A stretch of 64,000 nucleotides of DNA from Emticicia agri (GTDB lineage: Bacteria; Bacteroidota; Bacteroidia; Cytophagales; Spirosomataceae): the NCBI RefSeq assembly GCF_004168285.1, contig NZ_SEWF01000006.1, forward strand, positions 124,001-188,000, written 5' to 3'. Below, in pieces: positions 10,233-19,016 of this stretch; positions within the stretch are counted from its first letter, which is position 1; every line of letters starts with the position of its first letter. The notes below the pieces were generated by a model. It was given only the letters and a program-made list of their open reading frames with translations, was not told where the DNA came from and made no database searches. The translations under genes were made by a program, and so were the position numbers.

Positions 10233-10304
10233 AAGCCGCTCTCCAAGTGGAGAGCGGCTTAAAAGTATCTAATCTGAAGTCTTTAAATTTGGATTTAAAG
10301 ACTT
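10233..10304 (+). terminator. Two tandem hairpins after the carboxylesterase gene
   Basis: AAGCCGCTCTCC (10233-10244) pairs perfectly with GGAGAGCGGCTT (10249-10260) over a 4-base loop. Seventeen bases on, AAGTCTTTAAAT (10277-10288) pairs perfectly with ATTTAAAGACTT (10293-10304), again with a 4-base loop. Neither has a clean T tract, so they may attenuate or stabilise the transcript ends rather than stop transcription fully. Confidence 0.55.
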
Positions 10305-10352
10305 TATGATTGTATATTTACTACTTATTCATCTTTAACCTTTACATCTGCA

Positions 10353-11228
10353 ATGAAACGCATTTCGTATGTGCTGTTTTTATTGGTAACATTTACTACA
10401 TTTGGTCAGCAAGGCATTGTAAAAGAAAGTCTTACCATCAAAAGTGCTCTGATGGGCAAAGAAATTAAATACAATATTTACCTTCCTGCCGACTATAACT
10501 CATCTAATCGTTCTTATCCAATTCTCTACTTATTGCATGGTTTTGGCGATGATGAAACCGGCTGGGTACAATTCGGAGAAGCCAACGTTATCACAGATAA
10601 ATTATCTAATAGTGGCGAAATAGCCCCGATGATTATTGCCATGCCCGATGGTGGTGTAAGCGGCTATGTAAACAGCTACGACGGTAAGGTGCCTTACGAA
10701 GATTTCTTCATCAAAGAGTTTATCCCCTATATTGAAAAGACCTACAGAGTGCGGGCACAGAAACGTTACAGAGCCATTGCCGGGCTTTCGATGGGGGGGT
10801 ATGGTACCTTAATCATGTCAACCAAACACCCGGAGTTATTTGCTGCTTCTGCTCCATTAAGCGCAGGTGTGCGTACAGACGAAGAAGTATTAGCTATGCC
10901 AGATGCACAATGGGCTACCTCTTATGCCCAACGCTATGGTAAAGACCTGGTAGGTAATGCCCGTCTGACCGACCACTACAACAAAAACTCTATCCTCAAA
11001 ATTATTGAAACGGCGAATCCTGAGGATATTAAAAAGGTAAGATACTATATTGATTGCGGCGATGATGATTTTCTGATTAAAGGCAATATGGCCTTACATG
11101 CCCTGATGATAGACAAGAAAATTCCACATGAGTTTCGTGTGCGTCAGGGTGGACATACCTGGACTTACTGGCGTACAGCTTTGCCCGAAGTTCTGAAATT
11201 TGTAAGTGAAAGTTTCCATCAAAAATAA
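10353..11228 (+). CDS. Secreted esterase of the esterase-D/feruloyl-esterase-like family
   Basis: The 291-residue protein has a signal peptide (MKRISYVLFLLVTFTTFGQQ) and an alpha/beta-hydrolase fold of the putative-esterase family that includes feruloyl and acetylxylan esterases. Key signs are YLLHGFGDDETGW, nucleophile Ser146 in GLSMGG, the acid-region motif DCGDDDFL and the His in GGHTWTYW. It probably releases acyl or aromatic groups from polysaccharides in the periplasm or outside. A close paralog follows 13 bases downstream, so the two form a tandem duplication in one operon. Confidence 0.92.
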   Translation: MKRISYVLFLLVTFTTFGQQGIVKESLTIKSALMGKEIKYNIYLPADYNSSNRSYPILYLLHGFGDDETGWVQFGEANVITDKLSNSGEIAPMIIAMPDGGVSGYVNSYDGKVPYEDFFIKEFIPYIEKTYRVRAQKRYRAIAGLSMGGYGTLIMSTKHPELFAASAPLSAGVRTDEEVLAMPDAQWATSYAQRYGKDLVGNARLTDHYNKNSILKIIETANPEDIKKVRYYIDCGDDDFLIKGNMALHALMIDKKIPHEFRVRQGGHTWTYWRTALPEVLKFVSESFHQK

Positions 11229-11241
11229 TTCACCAAGTATA

Positions 11242-12120
11242 ATGAAAAAGATAAGCCTGTTATTGCTGTTGTTGGTTTCAATGGCCGGTTTTGCCCAACA
11301 AGGTATTGTAAAAGAAAGTCTGAAACTCAAAAGTAGTACTTTAGGCAAGGATGTGAAGTATACTATTTATCTGCCTGCCGATTACGAGAAAAACAATCGT
11401 TTGTATCCGGTTTTGTATTTACTACATGGCTATACTGACGACGAAACAGGCTGGACACAGTTTGGACAGACACCTGAGATTGCGGATAAAACGATTAATA
11501 GTGGCGATGCTCCTCCGATGATTATTGTCATGCCTGATGCAGGGGTAACATGGTATATGAACACCTTTGACGGAAAAACAAAATTTGAAGATTTTTTCAT
11601 AAAAGAGTTTATTCCTTATATCGAAACTACCTACCGCGTTCGTTCTAAGAAAGAATTCAGAGCTGTGGCAGGCTTATCAATGGGAGGACTCGGTACGCTA
11701 CTCTACGCAACAAAACACCCGGATATGTTTACAGCAGCAGCGCCTTTGAGTGCGGCGGTGTGGACAGATGATGAAATCATTAACGGAAATCAGAATCAGG
11801 ACCAATGGAATTATGTATTCGGAGATTTGTATGGAAAAAATCTTAAAGGGAAAGAACGCCTGAGCGAGCATTATTATAAAAATGCCCCCATTAAAATAGT
11901 AGAGACTGCCAATGCAGAAGAATTGAAAAAAGTAAAGTTTTATATTGATTGTGGTGATGATGATTTTCTGATTAAAGGCAATATGGCACTACATGCCATG
12001 ATGATTGACAAGAAAATTCCTCACGAATTCAGAGTAAGAGATGGTGGCCATACCTGGTCATACTGGCGCACGGCTTTACCGGAGGTATTGAAATTTGTAG
12101 GAGATAGTTTTCATAGGTAG
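11242..12120 (+). CDS. Secreted esterase, tandem paralog of the upstream gene
   Basis: The 292-residue protein is colinear with its neighbour: signal peptide MKKISLLLLLLVSMAGFAQQ, nucleophile Ser146 in GLSMGG, DCGDDDFL and GGHTWSYW. ATG 11242 was chosen because it gives the signal peptide at the N terminus; a start 36 bases earlier would overlap the upstream gene and add a charged extension. Nucleotide identity to the upstream copy is patchy but very high near the C-terminal catalytic region, including an exact match of about 32 bases. Substrate choice may differ between copies: the loop after WTDDEI is longer here. Confidence 0.92.
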   Translation: MKKISLLLLLLVSMAGFAQQGIVKESLKLKSSTLGKDVKYTIYLPADYEKNNRLYPVLYLLHGYTDDETGWTQFGQTPEIADKTINSGDAPPMIIVMPDAGVTWYMNTFDGKTKFEDFFIKEFIPYIETTYRVRSKKEFRAVAGLSMGGLGTLLYATKHPDMFTAAAPLSAAVWTDDEIINGNQNQDQWNYVFGDLYGKNLKGKERLSEHYYKNAPIKIVETANAEELKKVKFYIDCGDDDFLIKGNMALHAMMIDKKIPHEFRVRDGGHTWSYWRTALPEVLKFVGDSFHR

Positions 12121-12154
12121 AAGAATTGAGTGATTGTATGAATGAGTGATTAAT

Positions 12155-12255
12155 TGTTTTGAACTTTGATTTACCTGATTCGAGGATTTCGCTGATGCTT
12201 AATCACAAATAAATCAAAGTAATCAGGTTAATCAGCTAAATCAAAGTTCAAAACA
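12155..12255. repeat. Long inverted repeat between esterase and oxidoreductase genes
   Basis: An 18-bp arm, TGTTTTGAACTTTGATTT (12155-12172), is perfectly complementary to 12238-12255. Just inside, ACCTGATT (12173-12180) pairs with AATCAGGT (12221-12228). The 197-base intergenic space otherwise shows only a TGAATGAGTGATT-like low-complexity stretch. It looks like a dispersed palindromic element that may also end or stabilise the esterase transcript. Confidence 0.65.
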
Positions 12256-12317
12256 GTCACCAACAAGCACTAAATATATTTTTAACAACATTATCCAATT
12301 TATTAACCTTATCAAGA

Positions 12318-12848
12318 ATGAATCGTAGAGAAGCTGTTCAGAGACTTTTCCTGTTAGTAGGAGGGGTATTGTCTCCGCCGGTAATTGCCGGTGTAATGGG
12401 ACAAGTACTGAATACAGGCGAAAGCGTAATGACTACTGCCGGACAAGAGGCATTAATTGCCGAGGTAGCCGACATCATCATTCCAACAACTGACACCCCG
12501 GGTGCTAAAGCCGCCGGAGCAGAGAAGTTTATCATCAGAGTCATGCGTGATTGTTATGTGAAAGACGACCAGGATAAATTCTATGCAGGTCTGGCTAAAT
12601 TAGATGCCGACAGCAAAGCTAAATTTGGTAAAGGCTTCATGGATTTGAGCATACCTGAAAAGAACGAAATGGTAAAATTGTCGATGACAAATGATAAACC
12701 TTTCTTCCTAAGAATGAAAGAACTAACAACCGTAGGTTATTTTACTTCTGAAATAGGTGCTACACAAGCATTGGAATACTTGCCAATTCCGGGTAGATTT
12801 GATGGTTCTGCCCCATATAAACCGGGTCAAAAGGCTTGGGCTATTTAA
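12318..12848 (+). CDS. Gluconate 2-dehydrogenase subunit 3-like protein, oxidoreductase small subunit
   Basis: The 176-residue protein starts with a twin-arginine-type leader (NRREAVQRLFLLVGG) and continues with the family hallmarks: LIAEVADIIIPTTDTPGAKAAG, a Cys in MRDCY, and a C-terminal region with TVGYFTSEIGATQALEYLPIPG. Proteins of this family are small subunits that carry the Tat signal for a partner GMC-type flavoprotein, which itself has no signal. The GMC gene follows 37 bases downstream, so the pair forms one periplasmic dehydrogenase. Confidence 0.92.
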   Translation: MNRREAVQRLFLLVGGVLSPPVIAGVMGQVLNTGESVMTTAGQEALIAEVADIIIPTTDTPGAKAAGAEKFIIRVMRDCYVKDDQDKFYAGLAKLDADSKAKFGKGFMDLSIPEKNEMVKLSMTNDKPFFLRMKELTTVGYFTSEIGATQALEYLPIPGRFDGSAPYKPGQKAWAI

Positions 12849-12885
12849 TTGTTAACCTATTCACAGATAAAATTTACAGACAAAA

Positions 12886-14604
12886 ATGAACTTAAATATA
12901 GATGCTATTAAAGCCCAGACCTACGATGCTATTATCATTGGTTCGGGTGTAACCGGAGGTTGGGCTGCCAAAGAATTAACAGAAAAAGGGTTACGTGTAA
13001 TCATGCTTGAAAAAGGAAAGCAATTAGAACACGTAACAGGATACGAAAATGCCATGAAAGACCCTTGGCAGATGCAATATAACGGAAGATTGACGATTGC
13101 TCAGAAAGAATCGCATCCGAAATTATCGCGCGATTATCCTTATAATGAAATGACAGAGAAATACTGGATGAACGATTCAGATTCGATGTATAAAGAAGAT
13201 AAAAGATTCGACTGGTTCCGTCCGAATATTGTGGGTGGTAAATCAATTATGTGGGGACGTCAGTCATATCGTTTAAGTGATATAGATTTTGAAGCAAATC
13301 TAAAAGATGGTATCGCCATTGACTGGCCTATCCGTTATAAAGATATAGCTCCGTGGTATTCTTATGTAGAGAAATTTGTAGGTATCTCAGGAGAAAAATT
13401 GAACTTACCGCAGTTGCCTGACAGTGAGTTTCTACCTCCGATGGAAATGTATGCCGTTGAGAAAGAGGTGCGTAAACGCATTGAGAAAAATTTCCCGGGT
13501 CGTCATATGACTATTGGTCGTGTAGCTAACCTTTCAGAGGCGGCTAAGGCACAATTAGGTGTCGGTCGTGCTTCGTGTCAATATCGTAACAAATGCTCTT
13601 TGGGCTGTCCGTTTGGTGCTTATTTCAGTACACAATCGTGTACGCTTCCTCCGGCGGCTAAAACAGGTCGTTTGACCTTACGCCCTGATTCGGTAGTAAC
13701 TGAAATTATGTACGATGAAAATAAAAAACGTGCAACAGGTGTGAAAGTAACCGATGCGGTAACCTTGCAACAAACTGAATATTTTGCCAAAGTGATTTTT
13801 GTTTGTGGTAGTGCCTTAGGTTCAACGGCTGTTTTATTGAACTCAAAATCAAACCGTTATCCAAATGGATTAGGTAATGATTCAGGGGAGTTAGGTCATA
13901 ACCTGATGGATCACCATTTCAAGATAGGTGCTTCGGGTGTTTGGGATGGTGATTTGGATAAATATTCGTATGGCCGTCGTGCCAATGGTATTTATGTACC
14001 TCGCTATCGTAACATCGGTAACGATAAACGTGATTATATCCGTGGTTTTGGTTATCAGGGTGGGGCAGGCGCAGGTCGTCAGGGTTGGCAGCGTAACGTG
14101 GCTGAATTGAGCTTCGGTGCTGACTACAAAAACGAAGTAACCAAACCGGGTTTATGGACAATGGGGCTAAGTGGTTTTGGAGAAACTTTGCCTTACCACG
14201 AAAACCGCATGTATTTACACCCAACCGAAAAAGATAAATGGGGGATGCCATTGGTAGTTTTCGATGCTGAGTTGAAAGAAAACGAGAAGAAGATGCGTAT
14301 TGATATGCAGAACGATGCCAAAGAAATGTTGGAAAGTGCAGGTGTGAAAAACGTACGTAGCTACGACAACGGCTCTTACTTGGGTATGGCCATTCACGAA
14401 ATGGGTACAGCCCGTATGGGTCGTGATCCTAAAACATCTGTATTGAATAGCAACAACCAGGTGTGGGGTGTGCCAAACGTATTTGTAACCGATGGAGCAG
14501 CAATGGTTTCGGCTTCTTGCGTAAACCCATCATTGACCTATATGGCACTAACCGCTCGTGCAGCAAGCTTTGCCGTTAACGAATTGAAGAAGAAGAGTAT
14601 ATAG
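12886..14604 (+). CDS. GMC-family FAD oxidoreductase, glucoside 3-dehydrogenase-like large subunit
   Basis: The 572-residue protein starts with a Rossmann FAD motif (GSGVTGG, then E at VIMLEKG) and ends with the GMC C-terminal signature, including HEMGTARMG and NPSLTYMALTARAA with the active-site His and Asn. A cluster C231-x5-C237-x3-C241 (SCQYRNKCSLGC) matches the iron-sulfur-type Cys motif of sugar dehydrogenases that pass electrons to cytochrome c instead of oxygen. It has no signal of its own and probably travels with the Tat-bearing small subunit just upstream. With the cytochrome gene downstream this resembles periplasmic glucoside 3-dehydrogenase; the sugar specificity is inferred. 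Confidence 0.88.
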   Translation: MNLNIDAIKAQTYDAIIIGSGVTGGWAAKELTEKGLRVIMLEKGKQLEHVTGYENAMKDPWQMQYNGRLTIAQKESHPKLSRDYPYNEMTEKYWMNDSDSMYKEDKRFDWFRPNIVGGKSIMWGRQSYRLSDIDFEANLKDGIAIDWPIRYKDIAPWYSYVEKFVGISGEKLNLPQLPDSEFLPPMEMYAVEKEVRKRIEKNFPGRHMTIGRVANLSEAAKAQLGVGRASCQYRNKCSLGCPFGAYFSTQSCTLPPAAKTGRLTLRPDSVVTEIMYDENKKRATGVKVTDAVTLQQTEYFAKVIFVCGSALGSTAVLLNSKSNRYPNGLGNDSGELGHNLMDHHFKIGASGVWDGDLDKYSYGRRANGIYVPRYRNIGNDKRDYIRGFGYQGGAGAGRQGWQRNVAELSFGADYKNEVTKPGLWTMGLSGFGETLPYHENRMYLHPTEKDKWGMPLVVFDAELKENEKKMRIDMQNDAKEMLESAGVKNVRSYDNGSYLGMAIHEMGTARMGRDPKTSVLNSNNQVWGVPNVFVTDGAAMVSASCVNPSLTYMALTARAASFAVNELKKKSI

Positions 14605-14683
14605 TTTTTTGATTCCAATGCACGGTCGAAGGCACAAGCCAAAGGACTAAAAAACTCAAATAATGCAATAACACAAATTCTCC

Positions 14684-14720
14684 TAACCTCTCCGGCATCA
14701 CATCGGAGAGGTTAATTTTA
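14684..14720 (+). terminator. Terminator-like hairpin after the GMC gene
   Basis: TAACCTCTCCG (14684-14694) pairs perfectly with CGGAGAGGTTA (14704-14714) over a 9-base loop and is followed by ATTTTAT. Confidence 0.65.
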
Positions 14721-14742
14721 TCAATAAACTCAACCTGTACTA

Positions 14743-16275
14743 ATGAAATTCTTTCGGATAATAAGCTCTTTTACTTTCCTAAGTTTATTATTCATTATTA
14801 GTTGCCAGTATAAAAAAGAGGCTTCTCAACAAAGTGGTGAAGAATTAGCCAAAGTGCATTGTGCCTCCTGCCACCTTTTTCCTGAACCTGAATTATTAGA
14901 TAAAGATACATGGGAGAAAAATGTATTGCCTGAAATGGCTGTACAATCAGGCTTTCAGATAGTTGGTGGAGCAGTGTACCCTGACATTCAACAGGAAAAG
15001 CAAGGAGACTCAAGCTATCTGGTTAGCAAGGCAGTCATGAGTGTTGAAGATTGGGGAAAGATTGTTGCCTACTATGCCGAAAAAGCACCGCAGAAAATCG
15101 CCCCACAGAACCGTCCCTCAGTTACTGAAATCAGTGCCTTGTTTGATGTTTCGGCCAGGCAAGTGCAGAAAAATGGTTTCCCTGCTACCTCTTATCTAAA
15201 GATTGATGAGGGGAATCAACAACTTTATGAAGCCAGTTATTTTGATAGTTCACTCAATGTATTTGATAAAAACCTGAAACCTGTTTCATCAAGAAAGCTG
15301 AAGGCAACTATTGTGGACATAGATTTTAGAGAAGATCTGAAAAAGCCGGGTACTCGCAGTGGTTTTTTAACAAGCATAGGACTAATGCACCCCAATGACT
15401 TAAAGAAGGGAAAACTATTGGATTTTAATGCTACAGCCCAAAGCAAAGCCCTGATAGACAGCCTGCAACGACCTGTACAAAGCATAGCAGTCGATTTAGA
15501 CAATGATGGCTATAAAGACCAGTTAATTTGTAGTTTCGGAAATACAAAAGGGGTATTGGCCTGGTATAAAAATATGCAGGGTAAGGGATATACAAAGAAG
15601 GTAATCAGAGAGTTGCCGGGGGCTATCAAAGCCTATATCACCGACGAAAATAAAGATGGTTTACCTGATATATGGGTGCTGTTTGCCCAGGCTCAGGAGG
15701 GCATCTTTCTCTTGATGAATAAAGGTAACGGAGAATTTGATACAAAAGAGATTTTGCGTTTTCCTTCAGTCTATGGCTCAAGTTATTTTGAATTAATCGA
15801 TTTAAATAAAGATGGCTACAAAGATATTTTGTATGTAAACGGAGATAACGCAGATTTGACAAGGCATCTGATGAAAAATTATCATGGGGTGTATGCTTAT
15901 CTCAACAACGGTAAAAATCAGTTCAGGCAAGCATTCTTCTTCCCGATTAATGGCTGTTATAAAGCTATTGCCAGAGATTTTGATAAAGATGGCGATATCG
16001 ATATTGCGACTATTTCGTATTTCCCGGATAAGAAAAACCAGCCGCAAGAAGGCTTTGTCTATCTGGAAAGTCAGGGAAAGTTTAACTTCAAACCCTATAC
16101 TATTAAAGAAGTAAATGCGGGTAAGTGGCTGACAATGGATGCCGGAGATATTGACGGCGATGGCGATGATGACCTGATTATCGGAAATCTTGATTGGAAC
16201 AAGCAGTATAACCCGGAGCTTGCCCGAAAGGATACGGCATTTTTACTGCTGAAAAATCGTACAATCAAACCTTAA
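14743..16275 (+). CDS. c-type cytochrome/FG-GAP repeat lipoprotein
   Basis: The 510-residue protein has a lipoprotein signal (FIISC, then QYKKE), a single haem c site CASCH at residues 40-44 and a possible axial Met in the following segment (LPEM). The rest is an FG-GAP-type propeller with Ca loops such as DLDNDGYKD, DLNKDGYKD, DFDKDGDID and DIDGDGDDD. The cytochrome head could accept electrons from the GMC dehydrogenase encoded just upstream, while the propeller could bind substrate or partner proteins. The next gene, a carboxylesterase, starts 8 bases downstream, so the two are co-expressed. Confidence 0.88.
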   Translation: MKFFRIISSFTFLSLLFIISCQYKKEASQQSGEELAKVHCASCHLFPEPELLDKDTWEKNVLPEMAVQSGFQIVGGAVYPDIQQEKQGDSSYLVSKAVMSVEDWGKIVAYYAEKAPQKIAPQNRPSVTEISALFDVSARQVQKNGFPATSYLKIDEGNQQLYEASYFDSSLNVFDKNLKPVSSRKLKATIVDIDFREDLKKPGTRSGFLTSIGLMHPNDLKKGKLLDFNATAQSKALIDSLQRPVQSIAVDLDNDGYKDQLICSFGNTKGVLAWYKNMQGKGYTKKVIRELPGAIKAYITDENKDGLPDIWVLFAQAQEGIFLLMNKGNGEFDTKEILRFPSVYGSSYFELIDLNKDGYKDILYVNGDNADLTRHLMKNYHGVYAYLNNGKNQFRQAFFFPINGCYKAIARDFDKDGDIDIATISYFPDKKNQPQEGFVYLESQGKFNFKPYTIKEVNAGKWLTMDAGDIDGDGDDDLIIGNLDWNKQYNPELARKDTAFLLLKNRTIKP

Positions 16276-16283
16276 TATAACCT

Positions 16284-17822
16284 ATGAAGAAAATTCTATT
16301 TCTGTGCCTGATTACCTTTTTGGCGAAGGCGCAATCAAAAGCCCCTTTTGAAACCGTGCGTACGCAGAACGGTATGATATCGGGTATATATAGCAATGAA
16401 GTAAATGTTTTTAAAGGAATTCCGTTTGCGGCACCCCCTGTGGGCGAATTGCGCTGGCGGGCTCCACAACCTGTTGCCAACTGGCAGGGCGTACGCAAAT
16501 GTGATACGTTTTCGGCCAGTGCTATGCAGCCTAAACCCGCTCCTTTTATGATGTATACAACTGAGTTTCTGGCACCACCGGAGCCACTGAGCGAAGATTG
16601 TTTATACCTGAATGTGTGGACAGCGGCGAAATCGGCCAACGAGAAAAGACCTGTAATTGTATGGATTCATGGCGGAGGATTTTCGAGCGGTTCAGGGTCT
16701 GTGCCTTTGTATGATGGAGAAGAGTTAGCTAAAAAAGGAGTAGTATTCGTAACCATTAATTATCGTGTAGGAGTATTTGGTTTTTTAGCTCACCCTGACT
16801 TAACCAAAGAAAACTATGGCAGAGGTGTAGGAAACTATGCTTTTCTTGACCAGATTGCCGCTTTTGATTGGGTAAAGAAAAACATAGCGGCCTTTGGTGG
16901 AGACCCCAATAATGTAACCTTATCAGGACAATCAGCAGGGGCATTTAGTGTAAATGTACTGATGGCGTCGCCTTTAGCGCAAGGCTTATTTCATAGAGCT
17001 ATTGCCGAGAGTGGGGGTATGTTTGGTATTTCTCTTCGAATGAAATCGATAACTGATGCCGAGCAAACAGGCGTGGCTTTTGCGCAAAAATTACAGGCTA
17101 ATTCAATAGCTGATTTAAGAGCTAAATCAGCAGAAGAAATCCTGAAAGCAGGGGGTGGTATTACCAGTCCGGTATTGGATAATTATGTGATTGTAGGCGA
17201 TATGTACAGTATTTTTGCCAATCGCAAGCAAAATGATGTACCCTTACTAACAGGCTGGAATGCAGGAGACAGATTTCCGTCGCCTAAAACTTTGACAGCA
17301 GCAGAGTTTAAAGCCGATGCCGAAAAGAAATACGGTATTTTTGCCAATGATTTCCTGAAAGTATATCCTGCTAATACCGAGGCAGAGGCTAAAGAATCAC
17401 AATTGGATGTAGGAGGACACCTGCTTTTTGCCTGGCAGAATTATACATGGGCTAAACTACAATCTTCTTACGAAAAGAATAAATCTTATTTGTATTTCTT
17501 CAAACACGTACCGCCACAGCATTCTGATAAACCTGATTTTGGCGCATTCCATTCGGCAGAGTTTGGTTATGCCTTACACACTTTAAGAAACTGGGACAGA
17601 CCTTTTACAGAAGTTGACAGAAAATTAGAAGACCAGATGTCATCTTATTGGGTAAATTTTGCCAAAACAGGTAATCCCAACGGCAAAGGTTTACCGGAAT
17701 GGAAAGCATTTGATGCCAAAAATCCGCAAGCAATGATATTTGGCGACACACCCAAAACAGAAGCCTTGCCTTTCAAACCTCAATTTGAATTCTGGGATAA
17801 ATATCGGGCGAGCCAGAAGTAA
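16284..17822 (+). CDS. Type-B carboxylesterase family protein, Sec-exported
   Basis: The 512-residue protein carries a Sec signal (MKKILFLCLITFLAKAQS) and the carboxylesterase signatures FKGIPFAAPPVGELRW, SEDCLYLNVWT, HGGGFSSGS, nucleophile Ser217 in GQSAGA and His423 in AFHSAE. It is only distantly similar to the Tat-exported esterase at 8552, so the locus has two different type-B esterases as well as two esterase-D-like enzymes. The natural ester substrate is not evident. Confidence 0.93.
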   Translation: MKKILFLCLITFLAKAQSKAPFETVRTQNGMISGIYSNEVNVFKGIPFAAPPVGELRWRAPQPVANWQGVRKCDTFSASAMQPKPAPFMMYTTEFLAPPEPLSEDCLYLNVWTAAKSANEKRPVIVWIHGGGFSSGSGSVPLYDGEELAKKGVVFVTINYRVGVFGFLAHPDLTKENYGRGVGNYAFLDQIAAFDWVKKNIAAFGGDPNNVTLSGQSAGAFSVNVLMASPLAQGLFHRAIAESGGMFGISLRMKSITDAEQTGVAFAQKLQANSIADLRAKSAEEILKAGGGITSPVLDNYVIVGDMYSIFANRKQNDVPLLTGWNAGDRFPSPKTLTAAEFKADAEKKYGIFANDFLKVYPANTEAEAKESQLDVGGHLLFAWQNYTWAKLQSSYEKNKSYLYFFKHVPPQHSDKPDFGAFHSAEFGYALHTLRNWDRPFTEVDRKLEDQMSSYWVNFAKTGNPNGKGLPEWKAFDAKNPQAMIFGDTPKTEALPFKPQFEFWDKYRASQK

Positions 17823-17826
17823 TATC

Positions 17827-17872
17827 AAGCGTGCCACGGCTATACCCGTTCGAGGAAGGCCGTGGCACGCTT
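17827..17872. repeat. GC-rich hairpin, GTGCCACGG family
   Basis: A perfect 14-bp stem, AAGCGTGCCACGGC (17827-17840) with its complement at 17859-17872, encloses an 18-base loop, right after the esterase stop. Related hairpins occur at 18919 and 21749, with fragments near 44.06 and 44.6 kb, so it belongs to a dispersed palindromic family. It may serve as terminator. Confidence 0.65.
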
Positions 17873-17957
17873 AGGTTTTGAACCGAAAAATGTAAAATTT
17901 TAAATGCGGCAGCCGTTGCTGTAAAACCGAAAAAGGGATAAGATACAATATAAACAA

Positions 17958-18012
17958 CCTTTTACATTGTACATTTCTCGGTTTTACCGGGCGGCGTTCC
18001 GCATTTTCTGTT
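17958..18012. repeat. Left arm of a 55-bp inverted repeat pair
   Basis: This segment is the near-exact reverse complement of 19798-19853, with one extra base and one substitution seen by eye. The two arms bracket the pair of paralogous secreted-protein genes. The core contains TTACCGGGCGGCGTTCCGCA. The flanking TTTTACATTT stretches are repetitive. Confidence 0.75.
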
Positions 18013-18051
18013 AACATTCCTCCTTGTTCCTTTTACCATTTTCCAATCTTT

Positions 18052-18768
18052 TTAATTACATTCCGAATGATAAACCCATAAATGCTCATCGAATTTTGAC
18101 CAGCGGTGGTTGTCTTTTAATTTTGTGAGCATAGTTGGGCAATCTTTGTACAGGGCCGCATAGGCCTCGTTATAATCTCTTTTATTCAGTTTTACTGCGG
18201 TAGCATCACCCACTTTGATAAAATACGATTTACTTTCATCATGAGTAATAGTTACGCCTTTTACTTCAGTACTCATGGTTACGACAGAGAGCGGGAAATG
18301 ATAAACCTTTATTTTTGCGCTGAAAGAAGGATTGAGTAACTGTAATAATAGTTCTTCTACCTTGTCTTTTTTCACTACCTGAGCTTTTTCAAAATAGAGA
18401 TAGCCTTCGCCAATAATATCAGCATTGACATCCTTATTTAATACATGCTTATTAAATGCCTCATTAATAGAGTTGTCGAGTTTGGCGAAATCACTTAAAG
18501 GCACATAGATATTCGCAATAGCATCAGCTTTTAAGAGTATCTTTTTTCCTGCTCCTTTAGGAGTAATGTTGATTGAGGAAATAAGCCCGTTTTTCATCGT
18601 AACAGTACTGATAGTACCTTCTATTTTTGTGCCGTCTGCCATAGTAAGGTAAGCTGGTTTTTTGCCTGAAACGTTTGAAGGAAAATCAAAAGCAGGTGCG
18701 AATAACTGGGCTGAAGCCGAAATAGTTGTGTAAGCAAAGAGACACAAAAGTAATGCGGTTTTTTTCAT
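18052..18768 (-). CDS. Secreted protein of unknown function, paralog A
   Basis: The 238-residue protein has a Sec signal (to SASAQ). After it come a short domain with DGTKIEGTIS, a mixed alpha/beta middle (GEGYLYFEKAQ), and a conserved end DCPTMLTKLKDNHRWSKFDEHLWVYHSECN. It is clearly homologous along its whole length to the next gene upstream (19017-19721). I do not recognise the family. The ADGTKIEG-like beta segment resembles small nucleic-acid- or membrane-associated barrels only superficially. A periplasmic or secreted location is the only safe statement. Confidence 0.85.
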   Translation of the reverse strand: MKKTALLLCLFAYTTISASAQLFAPAFDFPSNVSGKKPAYLTMADGTKIEGTISTVTMKNGLISSINITPKGAGKKILLKADAIANIYVPLSDFAKLDNSINEAFNKHVLNKDVNADIIGEGYLYFEKAQVVKKDKVEELLLQLLNPSFSAKIKVYHFPLSVVTMSTEVKGVTITHDESKSYFIKVGDATAVKLNKRDYNEAYAALYKDCPTMLTKLKDNHRWSKFDEHLWVYHSECN

Positions 18769-18918
18769 AATTGTATAAATTTAAAATGGTGGTTTCATGC
18801 AGAAACGAAATATTCAGAACTGAATTGTCAGAAACGAATCTCGTATGCTGTTAATATTTGTTAAAGTCTTTATTGGACTTTACTAATGACAATTCTAATG
18901 ATTAACACCCCTATATAG

Positions 18919-18953
18919 CAAGCGTGCCGTGGTTCTAAACCACGGCACGCTTG
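18919..18953. repeat. Strong GC-rich hairpin between paralogous genes
   Basis: CAAGCGTGCCGTGGTT (18919-18934) pairs perfectly with 18938-18953 over a 3-base loop. It lies downstream of paralog B and upstream of paralog A on the minus strand. There is no T tract, so it is not a standard terminator; it may block exonucleases. It is related to the hairpins at 17827 and 21749. Confidence 0.7.
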
Positions 18954-19016
18954 TTAAACGAAAAAGGAACAAAGAAAAAGACTTTTTACTGGTTCCTTTA
19001 CCCATTCTCCAATCTT

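Noticed and set aside
16265-16639. Minus-strand ORF of 124 codons over the start of a carboxylesterase gene
   Set aside because: It lies opposite conserved esterase motifs and shows no protein family features.
18919-18953. Intrinsic terminator
   Set aside because: The stem is excellent but no T tract follows on either strand; listed as a repeat.
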